A stretch of 64,000 nucleotides of DNA from Paenibacillus sp. SYP-B4298 (lineage in GTDB: Bacteria > Bacillota > Bacilli > Paenibacillales > Paenibacillaceae): contig NZ_CP115484.1 in the NCBI RefSeq assembly GCF_027627475.1, forward strand, positions 3,332,001-3,396,000. Reading direction: 5' to 3'. Shown here piece by piece: positions 35,224 through 45,402 of this stretch (position 1 is the first letter of the stretch; every line of letters begins with the position of its first letter). A model generated the notes under the pieces. It was not told the DNA's origin. It did not search any database and saw only the letters and a program-made list of their open reading frames with translations. The position numbers and the translations under genes were made by a program.

Positions 35224-36015
35224 TCATCCTATTCCAAGAAACTTGCGGAACCGCTTGAATACTCCGCTCTTGTCCTCAAGCGACATAAGAGGAACCATGT
35301 CCCCCAATATTCGCCTGGCAATATTTCTGTAGGCAATCGCCGCCTTCGAGGTGGGATCGATTACCGTCGGTTCGCCGGTGTTCGATGCCTTAATCACCTT
35401 CTCGTCATCCGGTACGACGCCAACCAGATCAATCGCCAGCACTTGGCAGATTTCGTCAATATCCAGCATCTCGCCGCTCTTGACCATCGTCTGGCGAATC
35501 CGGTTAATGATCAGCTTGGTGGAGAGCTGGGATTGCTCTAACAGGCCAATCACGCGATCCGCATCGCGTACTGCGGCGTTCTCCGGCGTTGTCACGACAA
35601 TAGCCCGGTCCGCTCCGGCAACCGCATTGCGGAAGCCTTGCTCAATTCCCGCCGGACAATCGATTATGACATAATCGAAATCCTGCTTCAGCTCCAGCAC
35701 AATCTCCTTCACCTGTTCAGGAGTGATGGCATGCTTATCCTTGGTCTGGGCAGCCGGCAGCATGTACAGCTCATCGAACCGCTTATCCTTGACCAGCGCC
35801 TGAGCCAACCGGCATCTACCCTCTGCTACATCAATAAGATCATAGATGATTCGGTTCTCCAGCCCCATGACGACATCCAGATTGCGCAGGCCTATATCTG
35901 TATCCACCATGCACACTTTTTTGCCCAATAGAGCAAGCGCCGTTCCGACATTGGCGGAGGTGGTCGTTTTGCCCACCCCGCCTTTTCCTGATGTAATTAC
36001 TATCGCGTCTCCCAT
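35224..36015 (-). CDS. minD: Septum site-determining ATPase MinD
   Basis: A 263-residue deviant Walker A ATPase. SGKGGVGKTTTSANVG at the start, VDTDIGLRNLDVVMGLENRIIYDLIDV, and a C-terminal amphipathic helix (GVFKRFRKFLG) for membrane binding are seen. With MinC it blocks polar septation. The ATG follows GGAGTGTAGGG; it starts 4 bp after the minC stop. Confidence 0.97.
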   Translation of the reverse strand: MGDAIVITSGKGGVGKTTTSANVGTALALLGKKVCMVDTDIGLRNLDVVMGLENRIIYDLIDVAEGRCRLAQALVKDKRFDELYMLPAAQTKDKHAITPEQVKEIVLELKQDFDYVIIDCPAGIEQGFRNAVAGADRAIVVTTPENAAVRDADRVIGLLEQSQLSTKLIINRIRQTMVKSGEMLDIDEICQVLAIDLVGVVPDDEKVIKASNTGEPTVIDPTSKAAIAYRNIARRILGDMVPLMSLEDKSGVFKRFRKFLGIG

Positions 36016-36018
36016 GCC

Positions 36019-36684
36019 CTACACTCCTTTAAACACGATCGGATCTTTGCGTAAACGGTATAATTGCGTAATTTTATCAATCTGCATCTGGCCAGATGCC
36101 AGAAAAGCAAATTCCATCGCGGCATCGCCGGACATCCATTCATCGGGAGGACGGCTTATTACCTCTGCAATTCTAAGTTGTGTGGGCCTCAATAAAGAAG
36201 AAGCAATAATAACATCCTGCCGTCCGTTCACTCCCGCATGTGCCATTCCCCGCAGCGCCCCCAGCACATAGATATCTCCTGTGCAATATAGCGCACCACC
36301 CGGATTAACATCGCCCATAAGCAGAAGATTGCCGTCATGCTCAAAGGTCTGGCCGGAACGAATTATTCCTGTAACAATTTTGAACTGCTCCGGAACCAGT
36401 GCTGTTCGTTCCGATTCAGGCTGTATCGATTCAATCGACTGAACAAGCAGGTTTCCACGCTGGCGGATAATTGTTCTGATCTGCTCTTTCTGTTCATCTG
36501 TCACCTGGCGCTTGCCAAGCTTGACATGAATATGGATTAGCGGACCAGTCAATACTTGCTGGTGGGTTTTTTCCAATTTAACACGGAGCTCGTCAAGCAA
36601 TGCTGGAAATTCGCACTGGTCATCGAGCAGGAAGAGCAGCCCTTCCTTAACCCCTTTTATGATGATATGCTGCTTCTCCGCCAC
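36019..36684 (-). CDS. minC: Septum site-determining inhibitor MinC
   Basis: A 221-residue inhibitor of FtsZ assembly. The N-terminal domain starts MAEKQHIIIKGVKEGLLFLLDDQC. The C-terminal beta-helix is GDVNPGGALYCTGDIYVLGALRGMAHAG, which binds MinD. The start is a GTG with GGAGGTGGGATATTC upstream. It follows mreD, as in B. subtilis. Confidence 0.95.
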   Translation of the reverse strand: MAEKQHIIIKGVKEGLLFLLDDQCEFPALLDELRVKLEKTHQQVLTGPLIHIHVKLGKRQVTDEQKEQIRTIIRQRGNLLVQSIESIQPESERTALVPEQFKIVTGIIRSGQTFEHDGNLLLMGDVNPGGALYCTGDIYVLGALRGMAHAGVNGRQDVIIASSLLRPTQLRIAEVISRPPDEWMSGDAAMEFAFLASGQMQIDKITQLYRLRKDPIVFKGV

Positions 36685-36759
36685 GAATATCCCACCTCCA
36701 CCTTAAACAATTCTTTTCCCGCCCCAAGGAATCCTGCTTTTGCGCATTTTTTTATCAGA

Positions 36760-37302
36760 TCAGCGAATGGTTGGCATCTCCGAAGACTCCTCGCGGCTCT
36801 TGCGGGGAAAGGCTTGCTCGAACCAGCGCCTGGCCGGGACATAACAGGCCAAAGCGAACAGCAACTGCAAAAACAGACTCGGAAGAATATGATGAGATAA
36901 CGCCCAGACATACGGCTGGCTATTGATCTTAAACACGGTGTAGATCATAAAAGTGAGCGTATCGAGCAGCAGACAGCCCATACCAATCACGGAGATGGCC
37001 GTTAGCATCGGCACCCGCTTGAATTCCAGCATCAGCCCGATGAGATAGCCGCACAGCCCCATCGTGAACGAGTGAACGCCAAGCAGATGACCGTAATACA
37101 CAATATCTTGCAGCATGCCAAACGCAATGCCCAGCAATAGCGCCACATGTCTGCCAGCGTATAGCGAAGAGAACAGTACAAACACAAATACAAAATGCGG
37201 AACGACACGGTGCACCCATTCAATCGGCACCAGCCAGTTCATGAGCGTGCCTTCTACAAGGAACAGCACGAACATGATCAGGATGATCCAATGAATCCTC
37301 AT
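36760..37302 (-). CDS. mreD: Rod shape-determining protein MreD
   Basis: A 180-residue polytopic membrane protein with five to six hydrophobic segments, including LLLGIAFGMLQDIVYYGHLLGVH, the most conserved stretch. It works with MreC in the elongasome. Its ATG overlaps the mreC stop as ATGA. Sequence conservation of MreD is low; the assignment leans on position. Confidence 0.92.
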   Translation of the reverse strand: MRIHWIILIMFVLFLVEGTLMNWLVPIEWVHRVVPHFVFVFVLFSSLYAGRHVALLLGIAFGMLQDIVYYGHLLGVHSFTMGLCGYLIGLMLEFKRVPMLTAISVIGMGCLLLDTLTFMIYTVFKINSQPYVWALSHHILPSLFLQLLFALACYVPARRWFEQAFPRKSREESSEMPTIR

Positions 37303-38186
37303 TCCCCCAGCTCCTCATATTCGAAGTCAGGCACCTGAACAACCATGACCTCCCTCAACTTGTCAAAGTTGGCGGACGGTTGAATATATGCCGTGTACGT
37401 CAACCCATAGTCGCCGACCTGCTTGGAGATGACCTTGCCGACCTCGATACCTTGCGGGAACACCGATCCCAAACCGGAGGTAATCACCGTATCCCCTTCC
37501 TGGAGTGGATCATCCTCACTGATTCTCGTCATCAGCAATTGACCGGTTTCACTGTCATAGCTCTCGATAATACCGAATGACTCCTTGCCGCTGACGGTCG
37601 CCGATATTTTCTTCGCACCGGCAATCGACTGGGCGTTCAACTCTGTAATCGGCATAACTGTCGATGTAATCGGGGAAACCTCGCTGACCAGCCCGATCAG
37701 TCCAGCGACCGTCATCACTGCCATATTTTTGCGTATCCCGTGCTTGGAGCCCAGATTGATCTTGATCGTCTTGTTATAGACGTCAGGACTTGCAGCAATC
37801 ACCTGCGCAATAACATACTTATAATTATTGATTTGTTCCTGCTCTCTAGTGAAATGAAGATGTTTCTTCAAGGTTTCATTCTCAGACTTCAAATAATTGT
37901 ATGTACTGCGGTCTCTCGCATACCGTGCCACAGTCGTCCGCAGCTCCTCATTCTCCTCATAGAGCTGACGCATCGTGCGAATATCCTCAAACAAGCCCGC
38001 CATATAGCCAGCGGGCTTGTAAAGCCAGGATTGCAAAAGCGCCACAGAATCGTTGACAAATTTTTCAGGCCAAGACAGGTCCTTGCGGTCGCTCAGAGAG
38101 AAGCCCATGACGGCGACGAACAGGATCAGCCCGATCAACAACAAGAACAATCTTTTATTACGTAAAAACTTAAACAGTTGAATCAC
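37299..38186 (-). CDS. mreC: Rod shape-determining protein MreC
   Basis: A 295-residue bitopic protein. A membrane span lies at about residues 13-31, followed by a helical coiled coil (~65-110) and a double beta-barrel with VIAASPDVYNKTIKINLGSKHGIRKNMAVM and GDTVITSGLGSVFPQGIEVGKV. It links MreB filaments to extracellular wall synthases. The start is a GTG with only a weak ribosome-binding site, so lower translation than mreB is expected. Confidence 0.96.
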   Translation of the reverse strand: MIQLFKFLRNKRLFLLLIGLILFVAVMGFSLSDRKDLSWPEKFVNDSVALLQSWLYKPAGYMAGLFEDIRTMRQLYEENEELRTTVARYARDRSTYNYLKSENETLKKHLHFTREQEQINNYKYVIAQVIAASPDVYNKTIKINLGSKHGIRKNMAVMTVAGLIGLVSEVSPITSTVMPITELNAQSIAGAKKISATVSGKESFGIIESYDSETGQLLMTRISEDDPLQEGDTVITSGLGSVFPQGIEVGKVISKQVGDYGLTYTAYIQPSANFDKLREVMVVQVPDFEYEELGE

Positions 38187-38264
38187 CCGCCCACTTCTTC
38201 ATCCATTTCCCCTTTTTCGTCTCCGCGGCAGCCCTGATTCGAATTGGGCAACATGACAAACAAC

Positions 38265-38287
38265 GCCGCCAAGCAATGATTGGCGGC
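38265..38287 (-). terminator. Hairpin between mreB and mreC
   Basis: GCCGCCAA and TTGGCGGC form an 8-bp stem followed on the minus strand by GTTGTTTG. As a partial terminator or processing site it could raise MreB over MreCD. Confidence 0.55.
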
Positions 38288-38293
38288 ACCATG

Positions 38294-39325
38294 CTATCTT
38301 TTGAACCTGGATGAGCCGCCTCTCGATTTAAACATGTGAATATTCTCCAATGCACGCCCTGTTCCGATCGCTACGCAATCGAGCGGATTCTCGGCGACGA
38401 TGACCGGCATGCCGGTCTCGGAAGCCAGCAGCTTGTCCAGATTGCGCAGCAAGCCGCCACCGCCTGTAAGCACAATTCCCCGATCCATAATATCAGCCGA
38501 CAGCTCTGGCGGACATTTCTCCAGCGTCACCTTCACCGCTTCTACGATCGCATTCACCGTATCTGTCAACGCTCCGGTAATCTCATCTGAAGTTATCGAG
38601 ATCGTCTTCGGCAGACCACTCACCAGATCGCGGCCACGAATATCCATCGTCTCGTTCTTATCGGTCTGCTGCGCGGAGCCGATCTCCATCTTCAACTGCT
38701 CCGCCGTCCGCTCGCCGATCAGCAGATTGTATGTCCGCTTGATATATTGAATAACTGCCTCATCCATCTCGTCACCGGCTACACGGATCGAACGGCTCGT
38801 AACGATCCCGCCAAGCGAGATAACGGCCACTTCCGTCGTGCCGCCGCCAATATCGACCACCATGCTGCCTGTAGGCTCCCATACTGGCAGATCAGCGCCA
38901 ATCGCTGCTGCGAATGGCTCCTCGATCGTATAGGCCTCGCGTGCCCCAGCCTGCTTGGTCGCATCCTCAACCGCTCGCTTCTCCACAGCCGTAATGCCTG
39001 ATGGCACGCAGACCATGACATTAGGATGCTTGGGGAACAGCGAGCGCTGCTTTTGCGCCTGCCTGATAAAATATTTAATCATGGTGGCTGTCGTCTCAAA
39101 GTCGGCAATGACGCCGTCCTTCATCGGTCTAACGGCACGAATGTTGCCAGGCGTGCGACCGATCATCTTCTTGGCATCCTCGCCGACCGCTTCAATTGTT
39201 TTTGTATCTGTACGGAGAGCCACAACGGAAGGCTCTCTCACAACGATGCCCTTGCCTTTCACAAAAACAAGTGTATTGGCTGTGCCCAAATCAATGCCCA
39301 GATCCTTTGTAAAACCACCAAACAT
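38294..39325 (-). CDS. mreB: Rod shape-determining actin-like protein MreB
   Basis: A 343-residue actin homologue. [28 protein letters not shown] (phosphate 1), [20 protein letters not shown] (phosphate 2) and [15 protein letters not shown] (adenosine motif) are seen. It guides lateral wall synthesis. The start at MFGGF follows AGAAAGGAAGATTAAC; the frame upstream is not needed. It heads mreBCD-minCD. Confidence 0.97.
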   Translation of the reverse strand: MFGGFTKDLGIDLGTANTLVFVKGKGIVVREPSVVALRTDTKTIEAVGEDAKKMIGRTPGNIRAVRPMKDGVIADFETTATMIKYFIRQAQKQRSLFPKHPNVMVCVPSGITAVEKRAVEDATKQAGAREAYTIEEPFAAAIGADLPVWEPTGSMVVDIGGGTTEVAVISLGGIVTSRSIRVAGDEMDEAVIQYIKRTYNLLIGERTAEQLKMEIGSAQQTDKNETMDIRGRDLVSGLPKTISITSDEITGALTDTVNAIVEAVKVTLEKCPPELSADIMDRGIVLTGGGGLLRNLDKLLASETGMPVIVAENPLDCVAIGTGRALENIHMFKSRGGSSRFKR

Positions 39326-39362
39326 GTTAATCTTCCTTTCTGTCATTACGACAACACTTCTT

Positions 39363-39392
39363 ATTATATTACATTAAACCTTGCTCCTTCAA
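39363..39392 (-). promoter_or_regulatory. Sigma-A promoter upstream of mreB
   Basis: TTGAAG (39387-39392, minus strand) and TATAAT (39363-39368) are 18 bp apart and overlap the radC 3' end, about 40 bp before the mreB start. It lets mreBCD be expressed independently of radC. Confidence 0.65.
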
Positions 39393-40058
39393 ACTTACAT
39401 ATTGAAGATCGCCGATTACAATATGGTCAAGGACATCAATGCCAACTAACTCCCCTGCTTCGACCAGCCTTCTGGTTAGCTGAATATCTTCAGGGCTGGG
39501 GGCAGGGTTGCCGCTAGGGTGATTATGAACACAAATCACAGATGCGCTGCTGCACTTGATCGCCGCCCTGAACACCTCTCTAGGATGAACAAGAGAAGCA
39601 TTCAGCGTGCCGACAGACAGCGTCTCCTCCGCAATAATGCGATTTTTTGTATCGAGGAACAGGCAAACGAAATGTTCTTTTTTCAAATAACGAAGCTGCT
39701 CCATCATGTAGTCAGCGGCATCCTTGGGGCTGCGCACGACAGGGCGCTCCTGTATCGAGCTGCGCGACAGCCTCTGGCCTAGCTCAATGCCAGCCTTGAT
39801 CTGCAGCGCCTTCGCTGTACCGATCCCTTTGATCCGGGTCAGCTCCTCCACACTCATATCTACCAGATTATGCAAGCTTCTGCATTCGCTCAATATCCGG
39901 CTGGCAAGATGGACTGCCGACTCCTCTCTAGTGCCTGTCCGCAGCAGGATCGCCAGCAGCTCCGCATGGCTGAGCACTGCCGCGCCGTGACGTGCCATAC
40001 GCTCTCTCGGGCGCTCCTCGCTTGGTAAATCGCGCAATACAAGTGGTCGTGAAGACAT
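39369..40058 (-). CDS. radC: RadC/JAB-domain protein
   Basis: A 229-residue protein. The N-terminal UPF0758 part ([23 protein letters not shown]) contains a helix-hairpin-helix-like [20 protein letters not shown]. The C-terminal JAMM metal site is [20 protein letters not shown] direct DNA-repair function has been disputed; the biochemical role is unknown. The start at [10 protein letters not shown] follows AAGGCGGG; an ATG at 40079 adds seven residues. Confidence 0.92.
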   Translation of the reverse strand: MSSRPLVLRDLPSEERPRERMARHGAAVLSHAELLAILLRTGTREESAVHLASRILSECRSLHNLVDMSVEELTRIKGIGTAKALQIKAGIELGQRLSRSSIQERPVVRSPKDAADYMMEQLRYLKKEHFVCLFLDTKNRIIAEETLSVGTLNASLVHPREVFRAAIKCSSASVICVHNHPSGNPAPSPEDIQLTRRLVEAGELVGIDVLDHIVIGDLQYVSLKEQGLM

Positions 40059-40089
40059 CCTTGATTCCCGCCTTCCCATAGCAATTAGA

Positions 40090-40758
40090 TTAGATCACAT
40101 CAATCCCAAAATCTCCAAGCAGATCTGACAGCAGCGACAGTGACATCCCTACGACATTGAAATAGCACCCATCAATCCGGTCTACAAATGACGCTCCTAG
40201 ACCTTGAATGGCATACGCGCCAGCCTTGTCCATCGGTTCCCCTGACGCGACATACCGCCCAATTCGCGCGGAATCGAGCGGCTTCATGTGAACCCGTGTC
40301 ACTCTATGCGCGACCCGTTCGCGCGTGTTCCATCTATCTATACAAGCAATTGCACTATATACTTCATGTACGTTGCCTTGCAGCTCATTAAGCATGCGTC
40401 TGGCTTCATCCATATCCGCCGGCTTGCCAAGCACCTGACCCTTCAGCACGACAATGGTGTCTGCACCAATGATCAGATGATTCTCGTCTGCGCCTGCCAC
40501 ATCACCCAGTTGCTCCCTGACAGCTCTGGCCTTGCGCAGCGAGAGCTCCTCTACAATGCGAGCGGGCTCCCAATGCTGCGGCGTACCCTCATCCACCTCC
40601 GAAGCCATAATCAGGATCGGAAGGGCAATATTCAGGGATTGGAGCAGCGCCTGGCGACGCGGTGAAGAAGAAGCAAGAACGATGCTGTGCAGCGCATAGT
40701 GTTGCTGTTGCACCTCGCAGCCATCTCCTTTGCCAATGTGAAGAACGGAATCGATCAT
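40090..40758 (-). CDS. maf: Maf-family nucleoside triphosphate pyrophosphatase
   Basis: A 222-residue (or about 207) house-cleaning pyrophosphatase acting on dTTP/UTP-type and modified nucleotides. The N-terminal SIVLASSSPRRQALLQSL, LIIGADTIVVLKGQVLGKP and KAGAYAIQGLGASFVDRIDG are seen. The first ATG has a weak ribosome-binding site, while a GTG at 40713 follows AAAGGAGA by about 11 bp and gives the usual N-terminus; both are possible. Gene order radC-maf-spoIIB matches B. subtilis. Confidence 0.93.
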   Translation of the reverse strand: MIDSVLHIGKGDGCEVQQQHYALHSIVLASSSPRRQALLQSLNIALPILIMASEVDEGTPQHWEPARIVEELSLRKARAVREQLGDVAGADENHLIIGADTIVVLKGQVLGKPADMDEARRMLNELQGNVHEVYSAIACIDRWNTRERVAHRVTRVHMKPLDSARIGRYVASGEPMDKAGAYAIQGLGASFVDRIDGCYFNVVGMSLSLLSDLLGDFGIDVI

Positions 40759-40771
40759 CCTGTTCGTTCGC

Positions 40772-41014
40772 TTACATTTTGCGATATAGCCAAATCGCTG
40801 CAGCCGCCGTCAATATGCTAAGCAGACTGACCTCCAGCCTTAGCGTCAGGTCATAGCTGAGAACGATCAGATCCGCAGCCGGAGACCAGCTCAGATCGGT
40901 CGTCCGCGTCAGAAAAGAAAGACCTGGAACAGCTTGCAGCCACTGCGCAAGCAGCGAGCCGCCGATCAATCCAAGTCCGATAAACAGCAGAAGCAGCCAA
41001 CCGTTTTTTTTCAT
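40772..41014 (-). CDS. Small DUF4321-type membrane protein
   Basis: An 80-residue protein with two hydrophobic segments (about residues 7-26 and 58-76), matching the size and layout of the DUF4321 family that lies beside maf in many Bacillota. Function unknown. The extracytoplasmic loop contains LTRTTDLSWSPAADL. Its position between spoIIB and maf suggests a role in wall or sporulation processes, but nothing shows this directly. Confidence 0.75.
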   Translation of the reverse strand: MKKNGWLLLLFIGLGLIGGSLLAQWLQAVPGLSFLTRTTDLSWSPAADLIVLSYDLTLRLEVSLLSILTAAAAIWLYRKM

Positions 41015-41076
41015 CTTCTAACTTCCCTCGCCATTTTTTGACACCTGAACTTTATTATACGTTGCTTAGAGAGCTA

Positions 41077-42429
41077 TTACAATGTGAGAATACTCCCAAT
41101 CCATTCTTTTTGCTCCAGCACCGCCTCCATCAGCTCACTCTGTGCTGCTAGCAGATAGGAGCGGGACGGATTTTTGTTATATTGTGCAATGGCTGAAATA
41201 ATGGACTGCATCGACTGTGCCAATTGATTGACTGCATCCTTATCCTCAGCAGAAAGTGACGGCTGAAGCTGCGAGACGGAACGGGTCCATTGCTGATACG
41301 CGCTTTGGTAGCTAGCCTCCCCGATCTTGCCTGGCTCGGTCTGTAAGAGCTGCCCCACCACTGCTTGATTCAAGGCGGCTATAGCCGTATCGGTATCCAG
41401 CAGGAATTGCTCCAGCAGCGCGCCATCCCCGGCAAAGCTGACAGCGCCCAGCGCGGGTACGGTAACCTTGGTAATATAGATCTCCAGCCCTTCCAGTTGC
41501 GCGCTCAGCGCCTCGGCCTCCGACTTGGACTTCGCCATGCCGGCATAGACATGGAACTTGTCCCCGGTGCTAGCCGCTGCCGCTGCACTGACCTGATCCA
41601 ACTGCGACAGTGCAGCCTGCTTTCCTTCCTCGTTGCTGAATACGCCGAATTGCAGCATATAGTATTCGCTCGCCGGTACATTTACTTGCACCTTAGTCGT
41701 TGTCACCGCACTGTCCACTGCTGTGCTGTCATCTTGCGGCATGGCTGCCGTCCCGGAAGCGTCGGCAGCATCCGTTATGGACGCCACAGGCGGAACCGTT
41801 CGACTCTCCAGTCCCCCAGGCACACTCGGATCATCGGTATAGCTAGTGAACAAGGATAATATGAAATAGCCGAACAACGCCCCAGTCGCAATCGCCAATA
41901 CAACCGATGCGCCTGCCTTGAACCAGGAGGGACTCTTATCCGAATGGCGTACTCTATGAGCCGACGGCTTGTCCTGATCCATATCAATGATGATCGGACG
42001 GGACTTGCTGAACCCGGCCACTCTGCCAGAGGCTAAGCCGCCCTGGACACGCGGCGCCTGCTGCTCCTTGCTCAGCTCTCCCAGCTCCACATAAGCATCT
42101 GCAGGCACAGTACGTTCATTTGCCGCTTGACCCGCATTGCGAATCAACTGCTCCAGCTTCTGCGGACTGCTCTCTGATTCCCTCGCAGGAGCTTGTACAA
42201 CAGGTGAAGTCCATGAATCCATTGCCACTGCAGGCCGTTCCTCCGCCTCAAGCCCATCCTGCTCAAGCCGGGCGGCTCCCTGCCCATCCTTCATAATCGG
42301 GATTTCGGTTCGCTCCTTGTTGTTCTGTCCGTTATTCATCCCTGACGGCGGTGATGCCGCTAGGTCTATAACTGCTGGCTTCTGCTCCTGGTTATCAAAG
42401 CGAAAGGTCATTCGGGCTTTTGAACTCAT
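41077..42429 (-). CDS. spoIIB: SpoIIB-like SPOR-domain protein
   Basis: A 450-residue protein. The cytoplasmic N-terminal half (~175 residues) is charged and low in order, a membrane span lies at about 178-200 (VVLAIATGALFGYFILSLF), and an extracytoplasmic SPOR domain has EYYMLQFGVFSNEEGKQAAL and KFHVYAGMAKSKSEAEAL. SpoIIB localises to the septum in early engulfment in B. subtilis. Position between maf and folC matches B. subtilis. The start at 42429 follows AAGGAGAGAAG. ComC, present in B. subtilis at this place, is absent. Confidence 0.8.
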   Translation of the reverse strand: MSSKARMTFRFDNQEQKPAVIDLAASPPSGMNNGQNNKERTEIPIMKDGQGAARLEQDGLEAEERPAVAMDSWTSPVVQAPARESESSPQKLEQLIRNAGQAANERTVPADAYVELGELSKEQQAPRVQGGLASGRVAGFSKSRPIIIDMDQDKPSAHRVRHSDKSPSWFKAGASVVLAIATGALFGYFILSLFTSYTDDPSVPGGLESRTVPPVASITDAADASGTAAMPQDDSTAVDSAVTTTKVQVNVPASEYYMLQFGVFSNEEGKQAALSQLDQVSAAAAASTGDKFHVYAGMAKSKSEAEALSAQLEGLEIYITKVTVPALGAVSFAGDGALLEQFLLDTDTAIAALNQAVVGQLLQTEPGKIGEASYQSAYQQWTRSVSQLQPSLSAEDKDAVNQLAQSMQSIISAIAQYNKNPSRSYLLAAQSELMEAVLEQKEWIGSILTL

Positions 42430-42568
42430 CCCACTTCTCTCCTTGTCCTGTGTCATTCTACTACATTCTATGAGAGAAAGGAGAAATATATGATATTTTT
42501 AATGCTAGTTCACCCGGGATGGCTGGCTGCCGTAGCGCGATACAGGATCATTTACTTTCTTACATTCT

Positions 42569-42610
42569 AAAAAAGCCCGATCCCTCTTGCGAATGCAAGG
42601 GAATCGGGGC
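42569..42610 (-). terminator. Rho-independent terminator after murC
   Basis: CCCGAT(T)CCCTTGC and GCAAG(A)GGGATCGGG form a long stem with a 4-nt loop, followed on the minus strand by TTTTTT. It ends the valS-folC-murC transcript. Confidence 0.93.
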
Positions 42611-42643
42611 ATGCTATGCCTCACTCGTTCATATGCTGACAGC

Positions 42644-44032
42644 CTAGACCACTGTGCGCAGATAGCGGGCAAGCTCGTCGGCGGCCTTCCAGATGTCGCC
42701 CGCACCCATCGTAAGCACCAGATCGCCCTTGACCGCATGACTCTTGAGATATTCCAGCACCTCATCCTTGCTCGGAATATAGTGGACATTCGGATTGCTG
42801 TTCGTCTTGATCATCTCCACAAGACGCTCCGAATTGACTCCTTCAATCTGCTGCTCGCCGGCTGGTGAATAAATGTCGGTAATGATCACCTCGTCCGCTT
42901 CACCAAACGCTCGGCTGAACTGCTCTAACAGGAAGTAGGTTCGCGTATAGCGCTGCGGCTGGAATACCGCTATAATTCGCTTGCCTGTCGCCTTGGCAGC
43001 ACTGATCGTCGCCTGAATCTCTGTCGGATGATGAGCATAATCATCGATGACGAGGATGTCACCCGCTTCGCCAAGCACTTGAAAGCGCCGCTTGGCTCCT
43101 TGGAACTGGGCGATCGCTGCCGCGATCTCATCAAACTGGCAGCCGGCGTTCAGGCATACAATGACCGTCGCCAGCGCATTGTAGACGTTATGCTGCCCTG
43201 GAACCGGCAGCTCGATGACACCGAGCTGCTGTCCATGCTTGCTCACTGTGAAGCGAACCTTGCGGTCGCCAAGCTCGATATGTTCAGCCTTGTAATCGGC
43301 ATCGCCTGCGATGCCATATGTGATAAGCTCTCCGCCATTGCTCGGGTCTACCTGAGGCAGCAGCTCGCGCACGATCTCGTCATCAGCGCAGACGATCGAT
43401 TGGCCCCCCTGCTTCACTTGCCCGAGAAACTGCACGTAGGCTTGTTTGAGATTATTGAAATCACCATCATAGTTCTCCAGATGGTCAGCTTCAATGTTAG
43501 TCACGACCGCCATTGTCGGATGATATTGCAGGAAGGAGCCGTCACTCTCATCCGCCTCGGCAACCACATAATCGCCCTTGCCTGCCTTGGCATTCGTTCC
43601 CACATTAACAATCTCGCCGCCAATAATATAGGTCGGGTCCTGTCCACAGGTTTCCATGACGAGCGCAATCATCGACGAGGTCGTTGTCTTGCCATGCGCC
43701 CCCGCCACAGCGATGCCTTTGCGGGCATTCATCAGCCGCGCCAGCATCTGCGACCGATGAAGGATCGGAATATTGAGATTTTCGGCCTCTACTCTCTCTA
43801 CATTATCGCGCGAGAGCGCTGTCGAATAGACCACCAGGTCTGCACCCTTCACATGCTCCGCCTCATGACCGATATAGATGCGCGCCCCTTTGGCCGCCAG
43901 CTTCTCCGTAAGCTCCGCTCTGACAACATCAGAGCCGGTGACCGTGTAGCCCATCTCCAGCATCACTCTGGCAATGGCGCTCATCCCGTAGCCTCCAATG
44001 CCGATAAAATGAACGTGTTCTGCTATATTCAA
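42644..44032 (-). CDS. murC: UDP-N-acetylmuramate--L-alanine ligase
   Basis: A 462-residue Mur ligase adding L-Ala to UDP-MurNAc. [20 protein letters not shown], the ATP loop [28 protein letters not shown] and [14 protein letters not shown] are seen. The TTG at 44032 ([11 protein letters not shown]) is preceded by GGTGA and gives a 7-bp gap to folC; an ATG at 44056 would overlap folC by 17 bp and is the alternative. It is grouped with folC and valS instead of the dcw cluster. Confidence 0.95.
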   Translation of the reverse strand: MNIAEHVHFIGIGGYGMSAIARVMLEMGYTVTGSDVVRAELTEKLAAKGARIYIGHEAEHVKGADLVVYSTALSRDNVERVEAENLNIPILHRSQMLARLMNARKGIAVAGAHGKTTTSSMIALVMETCGQDPTYIIGGEIVNVGTNAKAGKGDYVVAEADESDGSFLQYHPTMAVVTNIEADHLENYDGDFNNLKQAYVQFLGQVKQGGQSIVCADDEIVRELLPQVDPSNGGELITYGIAGDADYKAEHIELGDRKVRFTVSKHGQQLGVIELPVPGQHNVYNALATVIVCLNAGCQFDEIAAAIAQFQGAKRRFQVLGEAGDILVIDDYAHHPTEIQATISAAKATGKRIIAVFQPQRYTRTYFLLEQFSRAFGEADEVIITDIYSPAGEQQIEGVNSERLVEMIKTNSNPNVHYIPSKDEVLEYLKSHAVKGDLVLTMGAGDIWKAADELARYLRTVV

Positions 44033-44039
44033 AGAAGCT

Positions 44040-45374
44040 TCACCAACCTTTTTCATTATCCGTATCATTAAGCAAACGGGCGCGCACATCCGAGATCATA
44101 TAGAGCGTGCCAGTAACAACCCCCAAATCGCCAGGAGCTGTCTGTTCGCGCAGCTTGTGGAGCGCAAGCTGCCAGTCGGGCTCCACGAGCAGCTCGAACG
44201 AATGCTGCCCCCTTAGCTCCGCAGCGATAGAAGCCAATTCCTCAGCAGCCAGCCTTTTGTGAAAATCAGGCTCGGTTATAATCACGGTATCTGCTAGTGG
44301 TAGTATATGCCGCAATGTCTCTTGATGATTCTTATTTCCGAGCATACCGATCATAACATGCAGCTTCTGATAGGTGTAGGTCTCCTTCAGTGCTGCTGCC
44401 AGCGCCGCTGCGCCTTCTGGATTATGAGCGCCATCAAGTATTATTTTCGGGTTGTTAGTTATCATTTCCAGACGTCCCGGCCATGATGCATGACGAAGCC
44501 CTGTACGCAGGTCTTCATCCTCCATAATCAAGGCATAATATTGCCTCAGCACCTCTAGTGTCATGACGGCAAGCGCAGCGTTGCTGCGCTGATGACTGCC
44601 AGTGAGCGTAATCTCCAGCGGCTCAATTGTTCTGAACAGTCCCTCGAACCGGAAGCTCTGCTCCTGCTCATTATGACGGATCGGAACGGCATGGAATTGG
44701 TCGCCAGCCAGATATAATGTGGCATGCTTCTCCTTCGCCGTCTGCGCAATGATGTCGCGCAGCTCCGGTTGCTCCACCGTGCTCACAACAGGCACACCAC
44801 TCTTGATGATCCCCGCCTTCTCATGGGCAATCTCTTCCAGCGTATCCCCCAGCACATCCATATGGTCATGTCCGATGTTCGTAATGACCGATACAATCGG
44901 ATGCACGATATTCGTCACATCCATTCGCCCGCCCAGGCCGGTCTCCCAAACAACGAAGTCAGGGTAGGTGACTTTAGCATAATAGAGAATAGCAAGCGCT
45001 GTGGAGACCTCGAACATGGTCGGCGATCCCAGCTCGGTGGCGGCAATCTCCTCCACATGCGGACGCAGCTCGTTGGCCAGAGCCAGCAGCGTCTCCTCCT
45101 CAATATCCTCCCCGTTGTATTGAAAACGGTTGGTGAACTTGGTGATATAGGGGGACGTATAGGTCCCCACATCATAGCCGCATTGCCTCAGCACGCTCGT
45201 CAAATACGCGCAGACCGAGCCCTTGCCATTCGTTCCGGCGATATGGATAAACTTCAAGCGGCGCTCGGGATGACCCAGCTTGTCCAGCAACATGCTGATA
45301 CGCTCCAGGCCGGGACGGATTCCGAACGGAATCAGTCCCTCAATCCACTCTCTGGCCTCCTGATAGGTTTGCAT
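44040..45374 (-). CDS. folC: Folylpolyglutamate synthase/dihydrofolate synthase
   Basis: A 444-residue bifunctional enzyme adding glutamates to folates. [20 protein letters not shown] (P-loop), [31 protein letters not shown] and [17 protein letters not shown] are family signatures. AAGGACG lies before the ATG. It follows valS by 28 bp. Confidence 0.96.
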   Translation of the reverse strand: MQTYQEAREWIEGLIPFGIRPGLERISMLLDKLGHPERRLKFIHIAGTNGKGSVCAYLTSVLRQCGYDVGTYTSPYITKFTNRFQYNGEDIEEETLLALANELRPHVEEIAATELGSPTMFEVSTALAILYYAKVTYPDFVVWETGLGGRMDVTNIVHPIVSVITNIGHDHMDVLGDTLEEIAHEKAGIIKSGVPVVSTVEQPELRDIIAQTAKEKHATLYLAGDQFHAVPIRHNEQEQSFRFEGLFRTIEPLEITLTGSHQRSNAALAVMTLEVLRQYYALIMEDEDLRTGLRHASWPGRLEMITNNPKIILDGAHNPEGAAALAAALKETYTYQKLHVMIGMLGNKNHQETLRHILPLADTVIITEPDFHKRLAAEELASIAAELRGQHSFELLVEPDWQLALHKLREQTAPGDLGVVTGTLYMISDVRARLLNDTDNEKGW

Positions 45375-45402
45375 CGTCCTTCAACCTTCTTTCCTCTGAC
45401 AA